From Blastobasis lacticolella (Eukaryota > Arthropoda > Insecta > Lepidoptera > Blastobasidae): 64,000 nt of DNA. Each line of letters opens with the position of its first letter. The stretch's first letter is position 1. The notes under the pieces are model-generated. The model saw nothing but the letters and a program-made list of their open reading frames with translations. It was not told the DNA's origin and did not search any database. The DNA lies in NCBI GenBank assembly GCA_905147135.1, contig LR990059.1, positions 10,377,001 through 10,441,000 of the forward strand, read 5' to 3'. The position numbers and the translations under genes were made by a program. Positions 45,016 through 56,268 of the stretch are shown here, piece by piece.

Positions 45016-48000
45016 CTATTGTTCCTGCCATCCCAACTCCTCCAGGAAACGCAGAAACCCTTTCAGTTTTACAAACGTCTCTGGAAGGGTTTGTAGTCGT
45101 CCGAGATGCTCATGTCTGTATGATGTCACCCCCTCGCATGTCTGCAGGATATGTGCTGCTGTCTCTTCCTCCTTCAGGCAGGCTCTGCACAACGTGCTGT
45201 CGGTGATACCTATGGTGAAGAGATGTTTATTAAATGGACCGTGTCCCGTTAAAGCTCCGGTTACCAGACGGAGTTGCTTTTTGGTTAGTTTTAAGAGCCT
45301 TTCAGAAAGGGAAGGGTTAATTTTCGGTAGAGCCTCCTTGGCTTGTGTGCATTCCTCTTGTGATGACCAGAGTTGTTTTACCTTGATTCTATCCACCAGG
45401 TGTTTACGGGTCCATGCAAATGGAATAGGTAGAATTAGTTCCGGGCCTGTGGGCTTCGTACTTGAGCCTCTTCTAGCCAACTCGTCAGCTGCATCGTTCC
45501 TCCTCGATCCGCTGTGTCCTTTAATCCATTGTAGGGTTATGGGATTTGTTTTACATACCTCATTTAAGCATTTGCGGCAGTCGAGTAGAAGCCCCGAGGT
45601 TATGTTGTTGTTTTCAAGGGCCATGAGTACTGCCCTGCTGTCTGATAAGATCCTCATAGGCTGTTGTTCTACCTTCTTGTCTCGTACCGCGTGTGTGGCT
45701 AGAATGATTCCCATGCACTCCGCTTGTGTTGTACTTACCCAGTGGGGCAGCTATTTTGATGTTTAGGTCTTCAGAGAAAACTCCACAACCTGTACCTGAG
45801 TCTGTTTTGGACCCATCAGTAAAGATCCTTACTTCTCGTATGTTTTAACCCTCCCGCCGGGTCCTCGTACAGTTGGATCTTGTACTTCTTGACCGTTTCT
45901 ACCTGCTCTGATATTCGGTCGCTAATGGCCTCCATCATTGGTTCCCTTTTTGTTTCATCATAGTAAAGTTCCATATGCGGGAACGGCACTTTGTCCAATA
46001 GATTTGAGTGTTTTAAACGTACCATAGCTATTGCTGCCTCTTGTTGTACGTGAAGGTGGAGTGGTGTTAGGTTGAACATAACTTCCCGGGCTGCAGTTGG
46101 GGTTGTCCTCACGCAGCCGGCAACTGCCATGCAGGCTAGCCTCTGTAGTTTTTGTAATTTTGCTATAGTGGTGGATTGCTTGGTTTTAGTCCACCATACT
46201 ACTGCTCTGTAGCAGAACATAGACCTAATCACTGTTTTGTATAGCCACATTATGATTTTGGGGGCTAGTCCCCAGGTCTTCCCTATCATCCTTCTGCATT
46301 ACCAGAAGGATATTGTAGCTTTGTTGTACCTTGATTCAATGTGGTTGTTCCAGTTTAATTTGCTATCAAGTATTACTCCTAGATATTTTACCTCCGTTGA
46401 TAGAGTAAGTTGTGTTTTAAAGAGACTGGGTTGTCTATAGTTATCTAAAAGCCGTTTATTCGTAAACATTACCATCTCTGTCTTCGTTGGATTGACTGAG
46501 AGTCCATACTCATTACACCACTGTTCCACAATTTTCAGAGCCCTCTGTGTAACTCCAGTGACGGTGTCCGCGTAGTTTCTAGTAATGAGTATGGCCAGAT
46601 CGTCAGCATAACCTACTGTGAAAAAATAATTAGAGTTTAGTTTGGATATTAGTGTATTAGCCACCAAATTCCATAGTAGAGGCGACAGGACTCCACCTTG
46701 TGGGCATCCTCTTACCACTGATACCTGTTTGTTAGGATTACTATCTAGTTGAATGACTCTTTTGCTAAGCATGTTCTCTATCCATCCCGAGATAGTTACC
46801 GGGACATTGTGTTTGTTTAATGCGTTTTTAATACTTGTGAAATTTGTTTTATCAAAGGCCCCCTCTATATCTATAAAAGTACCTAGGCATATTGCTTTAT
46901 TTTGAATTGCATTTACGATTTTATCAACTACTGCATGCAGTGCCGATTCTGTAGATTTACCCTTTGTATGTTGATTTTTGTGCAAGGGATGTTTTATGAG
47001 TGCCTTATCTCTAATCTCCTTGACGCACAGGCGTTCAAGAATCTTATGGAGGAAGGAGGTAAGACTGATAGGTCTGAACGATTTTGTATCGGTGCAATCA
47101 CTTTTTCCTGGTTTTTGTATAAAGGTGACTCTTACCTTCCGCCATTTATTCGGTAAATATCTGTGAGCCAAACATGCTCTTAATATACCCGTCAGCAGGT
47201 GTGTCATGCTTTCGCCCGCCCATTGTAGAAGTCCAGGGAAGATTTCGCCTGGCCCTGCTGCTTTAAATGTTTGGAAACTGTTAATGGCCCAGTTTACTAA
47301 CTCACTGGTAACTACTTCACCTGCGATTTTCCAGTCCTCTGCGATGGGTGTGTATGCCTCCTCGGTCCTTCTCCTCCGAATTGTTTATATTGTGGATTTT
47401 ACAACCGGGGAAGTGTGTTTGTAGCAGTGTTTCTTCCGAATCCTCAGCAGTGCTTGTCATTGCACTGTCTGGTTTGCGCAGTACACCTTGTTGTGTTTCC
47501 ATAGGTTTGGATAAGACTTTCCTTACCCGATTTGCCTGTTCGTTGGATTCGATGTTGGTACAGTACTTTTTCCATGTGGTGTACTTCTTTTTTGTACTTT
47601 GCTTTTTCGTCTTTGTATAATTCCCAGTCTTCCTCAGATCTAGTGTTCATTGCTCTGTTGAACCGTTGTCTCACCTTTTCTAATTCTTTCTAATTTGGGA
47701 CCCCACATGATTGTTTGGCGGTGGGATTGGAGGCTCCTAGTTTGGGACAGCTGTTATGATAGCAGTTAATGATTAACTTTGTTAGTTGTTCTACCTGTTT
47801 TTCTATTTGTTGCGTGTCGGTTAATTTTAATGGCTTACTCATGCGTTTAGCCTCTTCCTGAACCAGAGCTTTGTATTTATTAATATTTGTCTTTCGCGGG
47901 TTTCTACGTAGCACCGTGTTAGTATTGGCTATGTTTAGATCGTACAGAATCCATCTGTGGTCTGAGCAGGATGCCTCAGAAGAGACTCTCCAGTTCGTTA

Positions 48001-48726
48001 TTAGTTTGGCCGCGTTTTCTGTAGCTAGTGTTAGATTAATTATCGTTTGACTTCTTTTGTTTACAAAGGTCGGTTCTGCGCCGTTGTTAATAACAAGCAG
48101 GTTACTTGTGAACGGTATTCAACTACAAGTTTACCTCTGTTGTTTTCGTTCTTCATCCCTCATAGTGGATGATGTGCATTTGCATCCGTCCCAACAATGA
48201 GCTCCAGCTTCGATTCCTCACACCATTTCACCAGCTGGATTAGCTCATTAGGTGGCGGGTCGTCCTGTTCTGGCATGTCTACATGCCAGAACAGGACGAT
48301 GACGACGCCATGATGCAATGACCATGTCCTGCTGATTGGGATCAAGTTTGTTGGTTATCCTTATCGCTGTTAGGTCTCTGGAACAGTAGTTAAGGAGTTG
48401 TTGTGCATGTATATTGTTACTAGTATACATGCATGTTCTGGGTGATTCAGTCGAATTGTATGTAGGAGACCGCATATGCGGTCCGCCCTAACCTAGGGCT
48501 CTTGGATTAGGGCGATAGTGGTGTTGTGGACCTCCAGCCATTTGCGTAGTTGAGCCATGGCGTTGAGCATAAGCGCTATCTCCTCCTCGTCTAGGTTGTG
48601 GGAGCATTCGTCGTCGCTGCCGCTGGATCCCGGTATGGCGGTATGCATCGGCAGCGCCGGCGGTGGCGTTAGCAATGGCTCTGTCTGGAGTGTTGTGGGG
48701 CCTGGGGTGGCCACCGTATCCGTCAC
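45016..48726 (-). pseudogene. LOA ORF2: endonuclease, reverse transcriptase, RNase H
   Basis: In order on the minus strand: endonuclease start (LRKWLEVHNTTIALIQEP then TAG, near 48503), RTCMYTSNNIHA, GTDANAHHPL then TGA (48160). Linker 47690-47914. Reverse transcriptase 46299-47207 with FRPISLTSFLHKILERL, GTFIDIEGAFDKT, RGCPQGGVLSPLLWN and YADDLAIL. A frameshift or stop region at 46290. Thumb-like 45816-46289. RNase H 45016-45714 with SDSRAVLMAL, WIKGHSGSRRNDAADELA. Both endonuclease stops stand where a Trp codon is expected (TGG to TAG or TGA), single-base decay. A 19-bp perfect inverted repeat (48260-48299) also disrupts the endonuclease. Confidence 0.85.
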
Positions 48727-48799
48727 TACGATTGGGCCAGGCTTCTCCGTCTGTGCCGGTGGGGTGTCCTGCTGTCCTGCTTCTCCTCCTCTTCGGCTC

Positions 48800-49993
48800 T
48801 TCCTGCCGGGAACTCCGAAAACCTACCCCCCCACGACCTGGAACTTCACGTAGACTGACCCCAAACAGAAGCACAGCCTACGTTCTCTCTCCAGCAGGGG
48901 ACGTTAGCTTCCGGGACGCTGACCACGACGAAAATGTTCCCCGTCTGCACGTCGACTTTGTGAACTCGCCAGGTATCCACTTGAGCCCAATCGTTTTGGT
49001 AACGGAGCGTTTTGCCTATAAGTTTCGCATCAGGCTATTCACCGGGTACCAGTATCCCGCAGCGAACGCGTCGCTGGAGATCATGTTCTTCCTTTACACA
49101 GATGGTATCCCCACTGCCCAGGATCACGTTCTGCAGTGTGTTCCTGACCCACCACAGCTTCAGATTACCATCCGTGTAAATCGGTTTCCCTTGGAAGCCC
49201 GGGCCTAGCCTCAGGTTGTTGCTCGCTGCCCCCATGATCTTCTGGCAGAGTAGTTTTTCCACCTCAGTGGCTTGTTCCCGGCCCAGATGATTTTTCTGGT
49301 TGATCCCTACCACCAAGTTAGGCTTCGCTGCATCAGCGTAGCTACCTGGCTGTGGTCTACGCGGAGTCGCACACTTCAGTCGTTAAGGACCCTTCCTCGG
49401 CGTGATGGTTTCGTCAAGACGGTTCCTCTTGACTAGGGTCTGCGCCTCCCCGTGACCCGCAATACCTTGCAGCGCAGTTCCGGGGTTCCTGCATGGCCGG
49501 TACGCCTTTGGAGGCGCCCAGCATCCTTGGTCGTCCCAGGTTGGGGTTCCCCTTCACTAGAAAGAGATTCAAGGCGCATGCGTTCTCTTGCCCTCTTCTT
49601 CTTGCTGGACCTCACATTCCGGGTCCCTTCAGCCACATTGGCTGGTACCCTCGGGGCCACCAGATTCCATCCCTCGTCCATTGGGTCAGGCTGTGGTTGT
49701 TGTTTTAAAGTTGTGGTCACCTGGCTCAGCGTCGCTTCACTAGGCCCAGCAGCAGAGTTATCTGCCCCTGTGTTCCCAGCTACTGCCACTCCTGCCGGAA
49801 CCTCAACTTCGACGGTGGGGCCACCCGTACCGGCCGGCCTTGGTCCCAAGGATTTCTCCGTGGAACCAATACCCACCGGTATAAGGCCCGCAGGCCGCCT
49901 GCCACGTGTCGGTGGCTTGCCTCCATTTCCGCGCTGTCTAAGCGCGTCTTTCTTTTTGGATGTTGTCGGTTGGTTGCATTTGTCGGTATACAT
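48800..49993 (-). pseudogene. LOA ORF1 (Gag-like) remnant
   Basis: A 186-codon piece at 49433-49993 starts MYTDKCNQPTTSKKKD and is Pro/Gly-rich with a basic KKKRARERMR stretch. A 93-codon piece at 49035-49316 contains VGINQKNHLG and LWWVRN. The rest is shifted. ORF1 proteins of LINEs coat the RNA. No intact zinc knuckle was seen. Confidence 0.6.
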
Positions 49994-50029
49994 AATGGAG
50001 TACTGCTAGTTTTCATCCATCCGGCTTCC

Positions 50030-50640
50030 CACCCGCCACGGAGCCCGAACCTGGGGTGCCTTTTCTAAGGGGCACCAGGACTACCGGAAGAATATAGGGA
50101 TGAAGAGTTGGGAGTCATGCGCGACATCTTGCTTGCTAGGCCGTACACCCTGGCCACTTCAGCATGGCCGCCGGCCCACCTCCGCTCAGCCACCAGGATT
50201 CCCCCCGTACGGGTCTCCACGCACGGCACAAACACGTGGGTGGCACGGTTCTACCCGTCGCTAGCCCGCATAATAAATTATACGGTGGCGAATCGGGCCC
50301 GTGACTGTTGTGCCACGAATCAGTCACAGTTTAAAGAGCTGCTGGGCAACACCTATTTAATGGCGGTGCCATTGTTCGCCTTGTCGCCTTGTCGTGGTGT
50401 CGTTATCGGGATTTCTGTGTCTTTTCATGGGGTACTCACGCAGCTGAGATACCCCAACACTCCCTGTTGGCCCTACCGCCTCTTTATTCGCAGCTATCCT
50501 GCATACTACAGGACTGTTCACTATCCGCCACCTGTGGGGCGAGGGGCGAGCCTCAGCTACCTACCGGGTGGTAGCTGAGGTTCGCCCCTACCAATATACT
50601 CCTTAAACGCCGGTGTGGTCCGCAAGGCATGATCAGAATT
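50030..50640. other. GC-rich spacer with a strong hairpin
   Basis: Contains a 19-bp-arm stem-loop at 50543-50588 (GGGGCGAGCCTCAGCTACC, 8-nt loop, and a partner with one G-T pair). ORFs here are not recognisable. It may include the LOA 5' UTR. Confidence 0.45.
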
Positions 50641-50647
50641 TTTAGTA

Positions 50648-50998
50648 TATGACTAATGGTGGCCACTCATTATCATGCTCATAGATGGAAGTCATGCTCT
50701 TGACGGCGTGTGGGATTGATCAAGGCGATGAAGCCGCATGATGGTGAGTGGACACCATAACGAGATTGACTTCACCATCCGTGCGGAGAGTCGTAAGCAG
50801 AGTGCATTGCGTTACTACTAATGGTGGCCACTCACAATCATGGCGCTTGTTCTAACCAAATTGAGGGTGTGTGGGGAGACGGAAGGACGTCGTGCTCTTT
50901 AAGGGGTGTGGGGTTGATCATGCCACTGGATCAAGGCGATCAAGCCGCATGATGGTAAGTGGACGAGAATAAAGAGATTGATTTCACCCTCCGCACGT
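50648..50998. repeat. Two imperfect tandem units of about 175-190 bp
   Basis: Each unit begins TACTAATGGTGGCCACTCA-like (50650 and 50816) and holds TTGATCA...AAGGCGAT, AAGCCGCATGATGGT and GAGATTGA-TTCACC. Arms within a unit are partly self-complementary (GGCCACTCA / GTGGAC). Confidence 0.65.
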
Positions 50999-51139
50999 GT
51001 TTACAATATTTTTGTTTGTAATGGTTTCTCTATACCTACGTACCAATAGTACCCGGGCGGCGACTATAGTATAGTACCCGGCGCGTTGTCGTGCGTTGCA
51101 TAGACATGTGCTTAATTTGACAATTACCTACTGTGCGCG

Positions 51140-51260
51140 CGCGAGTTCCACATCCATCGGGCACGACCGTTTCAATAATTAGAGTAGGAATTATTGAAGG
51201 CTCGATACATCGCCATCTTACTCGGTTGCGGTTTGAGCGAGTAAGATGGCGATGGGTAGG
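51140..51260. repeat. Hairpin repeat, copy at 51.2 kb
   Basis: CATCGCCATCTTACTCG (51208-51224) and its exact reverse complement (51238-51254) enclose 13 nt. The surrounding sequence matches 32570-32700. Confidence 0.75.
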
Positions 51261-51407
51261 TATAATCCAGTCGAGTTCGATGGACATGAACTCGCGCTCG
51301 CTCTGTATATACCTACCAATACACCGTAGCGCGCGAGAGCATAACCGGGATCATCATCTCCATCTTGGCGTTAATGTCCCAGTTGCGATCACGCTCACGA
51401 GGGTCTG

Positions 51408-52089
51408 CAGTGGCGTAGCATAGGTCACTAGCACCCGGTGCGGATTCCAAATTTGCCGCCCTCTTATTTTTGTAATCCATTATAAAAAATTTGGGGCATA
51501 GTAAAAAGAGTACTTTTATTGATTAACACTAACCTGAAAAGTGAAATTAACATTTTTTGACATAGAGTAAAGTTTTGTAAAGTTTGGTAGTTAGATATTA
51601 TATATTTATTTGGCATGTTACTATTTTCGTTCCGATTGTACCTGCGCGCACCGGCGCTCGCAGCTAGGTAACAACAAAAAAAAATGACGAAAAAAACACT
51701 GAAAGAAATTAATTTTTATATTTAAACTAGCTGACCCGGCAAACGTTGTTTTGCCATATAAATAATTTTTGTATGTTGTATCATAAAAAAATAGAAATTA
51801 AAATTTTTGTCTAAAAAATAAATAAAAAAATTTAGGGGTGGACTACCCCTAACATTTAGGGGGATGAAAAATAGATGTTGGCCGATTCTCATAGATACCG
51901 GATAAGCACAAAAAATTTCATCAAAATCGGTCAAGCCGTTTCGGAGGAGTATGGCAACGAAAACTGTGACACGATAATTTTATATATAGTTTAATTTATT
52001 TTTCTAACTGCCACCTCCGCAGCGCCGCCCCCGGCAAAGTGCCGCCCGGTGCGGACCGCACCCTCCGCCCCCCCCATGCTACGCCACTG
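51408..52089. mobile_element. 682-bp hAT element with 8-bp TSD
   Basis: Inverted ends CAGTGGCGTAGCAT at 51408 and ATGCTACGCCACTG at 52089, with an exact 8-bp duplication AGGGTCTG at 51400-51407 and 52090-52097. The ends are hAT-like. It is non-autonomous and carries another insertion at 51727-51988. Confidence 0.9.
51727..51988. repeat. Nested AGCTGACCCGGC-type repeat
   Basis: Starts ACTAGCTGACCCGGCAAACG and includes AAAATCGGTCAAGCCGTTTC before TTTTATATATAG, a repeat type widespread in arthropods. A related AT-rich relative is at 56520-56850. Confidence 0.6.
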
Positions 52090-52339
52090 AGGGTCTGGGC
52101 TCCACCATGAGCATGATCTAGGATTTGGCAGATCAGGTAATTACAGATGAGGGAAACCTCACCGTAAGAGCATCGATTAGTGTTCAACTAATGTATGTAC
52201 ATAACTCAGAAAGAGTCATTGGAAATGGCCGATTCGAACCGGGAAGTACATAGCGGCAGTGGGGTTCGAACTCGGTACCTCTCGCTTACGAGTCGGATAC
52301 CTTAACCACTAGGCCACCGACGCTCCAGAGCATAACCAG

Positions 52340-53275
52340 GATATTGACGCCAATTTCATTACGAGTATCTACCTACGCCACGCGCCCCACATGTCGTCGT
52401 TCCCGACTTCCGCGTCGTAATTCTCGCCGCCAGGCACAGAAGCCTCTGAACGTAGAGAGAGATCTCCGTCGGGGTAGCCGCCGCGTCACGGCCGCAACGT
52501 GTCTCTTAACGCGTAGTTTCGCGTAAACTCCTCCGACGTTGTCCGTCGTCGACGCATAGCTTAAGGCCCGCAGCGTGGCCGGCAAGCGGTAACAAGCCTT
52601 TAATTAATGAAAATCTGTCGGACCTATTAAGTTTAATCCATCATTTTCTTTGATTAACGAAACTGGGTCGTAACGTAACCAATAATAATATACATAGGTA
52701 CTTATAACTTACACAGGCAGGCAGTTATGAACGACTGTTGAGTTGCCTGTATCCATACCATTCGGCCAAGGGCTGCGTTTTCGGAGCACGAATACGAATT
52801 CCACATCGATCAGTGCCACCTGACGGGTCTAGAGAAGGGGACCGGCCAGGCCTGGTTTTTCTACTGCCAGCTGAGAGGAAATTGAAGATATGTTCACCCG
52901 ACCAACCCAGTTATACGACGCCTCCCAGGCGGTGTACCCCCCTGAAATCCGAGAGCTAGTTTTCTTATGGATTATATTCGGCACAAAGCCCGCAGTGGAA
53001 GACTGGGTTGCATCTTTTACGGCAAACTCTAATGGATCGCTTACCTCATCCTGAACATATTTATACGTAGTCACCCAGGCCCTGAGTACGCTTGGGGTGA
53101 AAATCGAGGCGTAGCAAAAAGGATCCCGACCGATGCCATCTACTCAATGCACAACTCTCATCGCGTGCATGGGTCTCATCGCAAGCGTGCGTGAGTTGCG
53201 GCCTGCGCACCCTGACCGACCCGCCCACTTGCGTGAAATGCGAAAGAGCACACCCGACAATTATCACGAAATGTC
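52340..53275 (+). pseudogene. Gag-like LINE ORF1 remnant (host of the Harbinger)
   Basis: Plus-strand scraps: TGLEKGTGQAWFFYCQL (about 52824), TRPTQLYDASQAVYPPEIRE (about 52892) and a cysteine-rich end CVSCG, CVKCERAH, KCPG up to the Harbinger junction. The Cys-His pattern recalls the zinc knuckles of Jockey/R1-type ORF1. 52340-52700 shows nothing. Frame broken; assignment weak. Confidence 0.35.
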
Positions 53276-53845
53276 CTGGGGGTCTACCACGAAGTGACAA
53301 TTAGCGATGATTCGGCCGAATGTTCGGGTGTTTCCTACTACGAACTTCTTTCGATCGGGTCGATCGAGACGGTCTTTCATTCAATCGGACCGAATTTATT
53401 TGACATTAGTTGCGTCGAAGACCCTACTCTGAACGCGTAAAGTTCGACCGATAATTTGAGTTTGACAGCTGTTGCATCGTTGATTTTATGTCAAAATCTA
53501 CGACAGCAAAATAGTTATCGTGGGACTATCGTGAGCACAAAATTTCAAGTGTGTGTTCCCGGAAATCCCGGCGCGGCGACAAATTCCACTCGTTTAAATA
53601 ATAACAAGAGGTTGCGACGAAATATTAGAGTTCATTCTTTGTGTGAGCTTAGTTGAATACACAGTGTATGTGAAGACCTGAAAAATATATTATTTTGAAC
53701 TTGAACTCTTGGTTGTTTGGTTTTTATTAAGTTTCCTGCAAAAGTAAGTAAGTCTTCACTCAACATTGTGCTGGAGTTTTGTAGTTCAATAATGTGTAAA
53801 ACTAAATGTGAATTGTAAATTGCAGCGAACACCCATTAACTCGAA

Positions 53846-55886
53846 ATGATAGCACGTATGATTCTGGTGGAAGAAGCCCTCCGGGAAGAGCGTGTTGAGC
53901 GCCAGCGGCAACGCAGACGCCTTCGCGATTCTTTTAATATCAACGTAGTTCCTGACATGGAGTTTGTTTCAAACTACAGACTGAGTCGGGCACTATATGA
54001 AGAGCTCTGCCAAGAGATAGTGCCTCTTCTACCCCGGAAACGTACTCGCCGTGCAATCGACCCCACAACAAAGGTAAGTGTTGGACTTAACAAAGTATTT
54101 AATCAGAGTACCTAGGTTTAGTAACCTATATCTATGTCCGTCCCTTTGTCTAGTAAATTATACTAGGTTATATTATGTGTGCAATAAATATCATAACATT
54201 CTTTAATTTTAGATACTCATTGCCCTGAACTTTTATGCTCGGGGCAGTTATCAAGGATCTGTTGGGCAAAATACTGATGCCCCCATGGCCCAGCAAACCG
54301 TTTCTCGGTGCCTGATGGAGGTCACAACTGCAATCAATATGTCACACATACTCCAGAAGTACATAAAATTCCCTCAAAATGCAAATGACCGAAATGCCAT
54401 TAAGAGAAAGTGAGTTGATTCTTCATTAGGTATTGATTTGATTTATCTTTTTTCAAGACATTGTTATTTCTTACAGGTTTTATGAGCGATACAATCTTCC
54501 AGGAGTAATTGGGTGTATTGATTGCACACATGTAGCCATTGTCAGGCCCAGTGAACATGAGGAGCGATTTTTTAATAGGAAACATTTCCATTCTATTAAT
54601 ACCCAAGTGGTAAGTTAAAATACATAATATGTCGGTATAATTACTCAATAATAGCAACAGTGGCAAATATTTGTGCATATTTTAACTGTTCACTTGTCCA
54701 TCACTCTGTCTCATAAGGTTATTATTTTTAGATATGTGACTTCGACTGTAATATCCTGAATGTGGATGCCAGATATGGTGGAGCGACACACGATTCTTTT
54801 ATTTGGTCAGAATGTCACAACATAAAGGATCATCTGGAGGGTCTCCAAGAGACAACGTATCTATTAGGTAAGAAAATCCTAATTACTAAGAAAAGTTCAA
54901 ACCACAGTTATGTAACATCCCACTGTTTCCCTTCCCCTTTCCCTTGTGACAAGGAGGTAAGGAGCATAGGTAGGAGCACAATATTAGATATAATTTATAC
55001 ATACTTTTTTATGTTGCGCAAAAACAAACGAGCAGATAGTACACTCTGATGGTAAGGGATAACTGTCGCCCATAACAGCCATCACATCACAGCCCATAAC
55101 AGTCCACTGCAGGACTTCGGGGCCTCTCCCACAAAAAGGGAGGTTATTGCCATAATCTCCACGCTTGGCAGGCGGGTTGGAGATCGCAGTGTTATAATAT
55201 AACAATGGAAAATGCTGCTGCCCATATTCCAGTCTACGGAGGCGCTTAGATCTTTTGCCACGAAAACATTAGTCGCCTTGTACGACACCCACTTGTAAGG
55301 GGTTGGTGCTATTCTACTCTGCCGGACACCACACGGCCGGCGGTACTTCAATTTAGATAGCACAAAAGGACAAATAAACAATATAGTTGCACGTGGTCAG
55401 TTGGAATCCAAAACCCCGCAAATGGAAGGCAGACTTACTCCCGACTGGCCTACAACTACATCAGAATAAACTCATTATTATTTCACTTTTACAGGTGATT
55501 CAGGATATCCTCTACGAGAGTATTTATTGACACCAATAGCCCATGTTGAAGAAAACACTCCAGAAAGAAGATACAATATTGCTCACAAGCGCGCCCGTTC
55601 CACCATTGAACGCACATTTGGCATCCTAAAAGGTCGGTGGAGATGTCTTCTAGCAGCGAGGGAGCTTCACTACCATCCAGAAACAGCAGGCAAGATAATC
55701 TTAGCCTGCTGTGTTTTGCACAATATGTGCATAAGGGCTGGTGTGAATGCTCCGGAGTTGACAGAAGATGATCTCCAAGCAGAAAATGCTCGGCAGGGGG
55801 TCGGAAGGGAAATAGTCATTTCCTCTGCAGCAGCTCTAAGGAGAGGACAGAGGGAAAGGGAGCGGGTAGTTAGGTTATTTAGTTAA
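53846..55886 (+). CDS. PIF/Harbinger DDE transposase (HARBI1-like)
   Basis: Exons 53846-54073, 54213-54409, 54477-54609, 54732-54867 and 55495-55886, GT-AG and in phase, 361 aa, no stop. The N part is basic (RQRQRRRLRDSF). Helix-turn-helix-like region (SYQGSVGQ..., QQTVSRCLMEV). Catalytic blocks: GVIGCIDCTHVAIVRP (first Asp), VDARYGGATHDSFIW (second Asp) and RARSTIERTFGILKGRWRC (Glu). In this superfamily the transposase cleaves ends only with the help of the Myb-like partner. The last intron is enlarged by an inserted repeat (55030-55395). Confidence 0.93.
55030..55395. repeat. Dispersed repeat, copy 2, in transposase intron
   Basis: Reverse complement of the 30488-30830 sequence (TCTACTCTGCCGGACACCAC, CGAAAACATTAG, GGTTGGAGATCGCAGTGTTA). 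Inserted in the last intron of the Harbinger transposase, so younger than that element's arrival or carried with it. Confidence 0.75.
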
Positions 55887-56268
55887 TTTCAGAGGAAGCA
55901 ATAATTTAATACAATCTTTTTGCTAGTGCAACAAAGTGATTGTACCCTTAAAATGTATTTTGATATTAATTCTGAATGATTTGGACATTATGTATACGTT
56001 TTGTTTTCTTAGTACTTTAATATTGACTGATGACTTCCTTTATTGTATTTTAATGTGTATTGATATAAGATTAGTGTATTGGCCTATTGCTGTAAGACTA
56101 TAGATAGAATATACATAAATAAATTATTATGAATAAATAAAACAATTTAATTTTGTATGTAACCCAAAGAAATGTAATATCAATATAATTAATCAATAAT
56201 AAAAACAGAAAATTTATTTACAACTTAGAATTAATTATAAATAAAGCAATTTATAGATAGAAAAAAAT

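Larger units (their letters stand above)
44930..50030 (-). mobile_element. LOA-clade LINE, inactive
   Basis: A minus-strand element with ORF1 region (48800-49993), then ORF2 with endonuclease, reverse transcriptase and RNase H, and a 3' end at about 44930. RNase H after the reverse transcriptase plus the reverse transcriptase sequence type point to the LOA clade. Several stops and frameshifts. The 5' limit is not defined. A 182-bp offshoot of this family is at 21753-21934. Confidence 0.85.
51351..52325 (-). repeat. tRNA-headed SINE split by a hAT element
   Basis: Head at 52325 with A box TGGCCTAGTGG (52306-52316), a B box variant AGTTCGAACCC, GTAAGCGAGAGG as in the copy at 15992, body CTCTTACGGTGAGG and CAAATCCTAGATCATG. 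Its tail continues beyond the hAT insertion at 51351-51399 (GACATTAACGCCAAGATGG). Middle part of the body partly deleted. Confidence 0.75.

Noticed and set aside
45016..45766. A 256-codon plus-strand ORF opposite LOA RNase H
   Set aside because: The minus frame encodes a clear RNase H; the plus ORF has no similarity to anything I know.
50648..50998. A CRISPR array
   Set aside because: Only two imperfect long units, no short repeats with unique spacers, and a eukaryotic setting.
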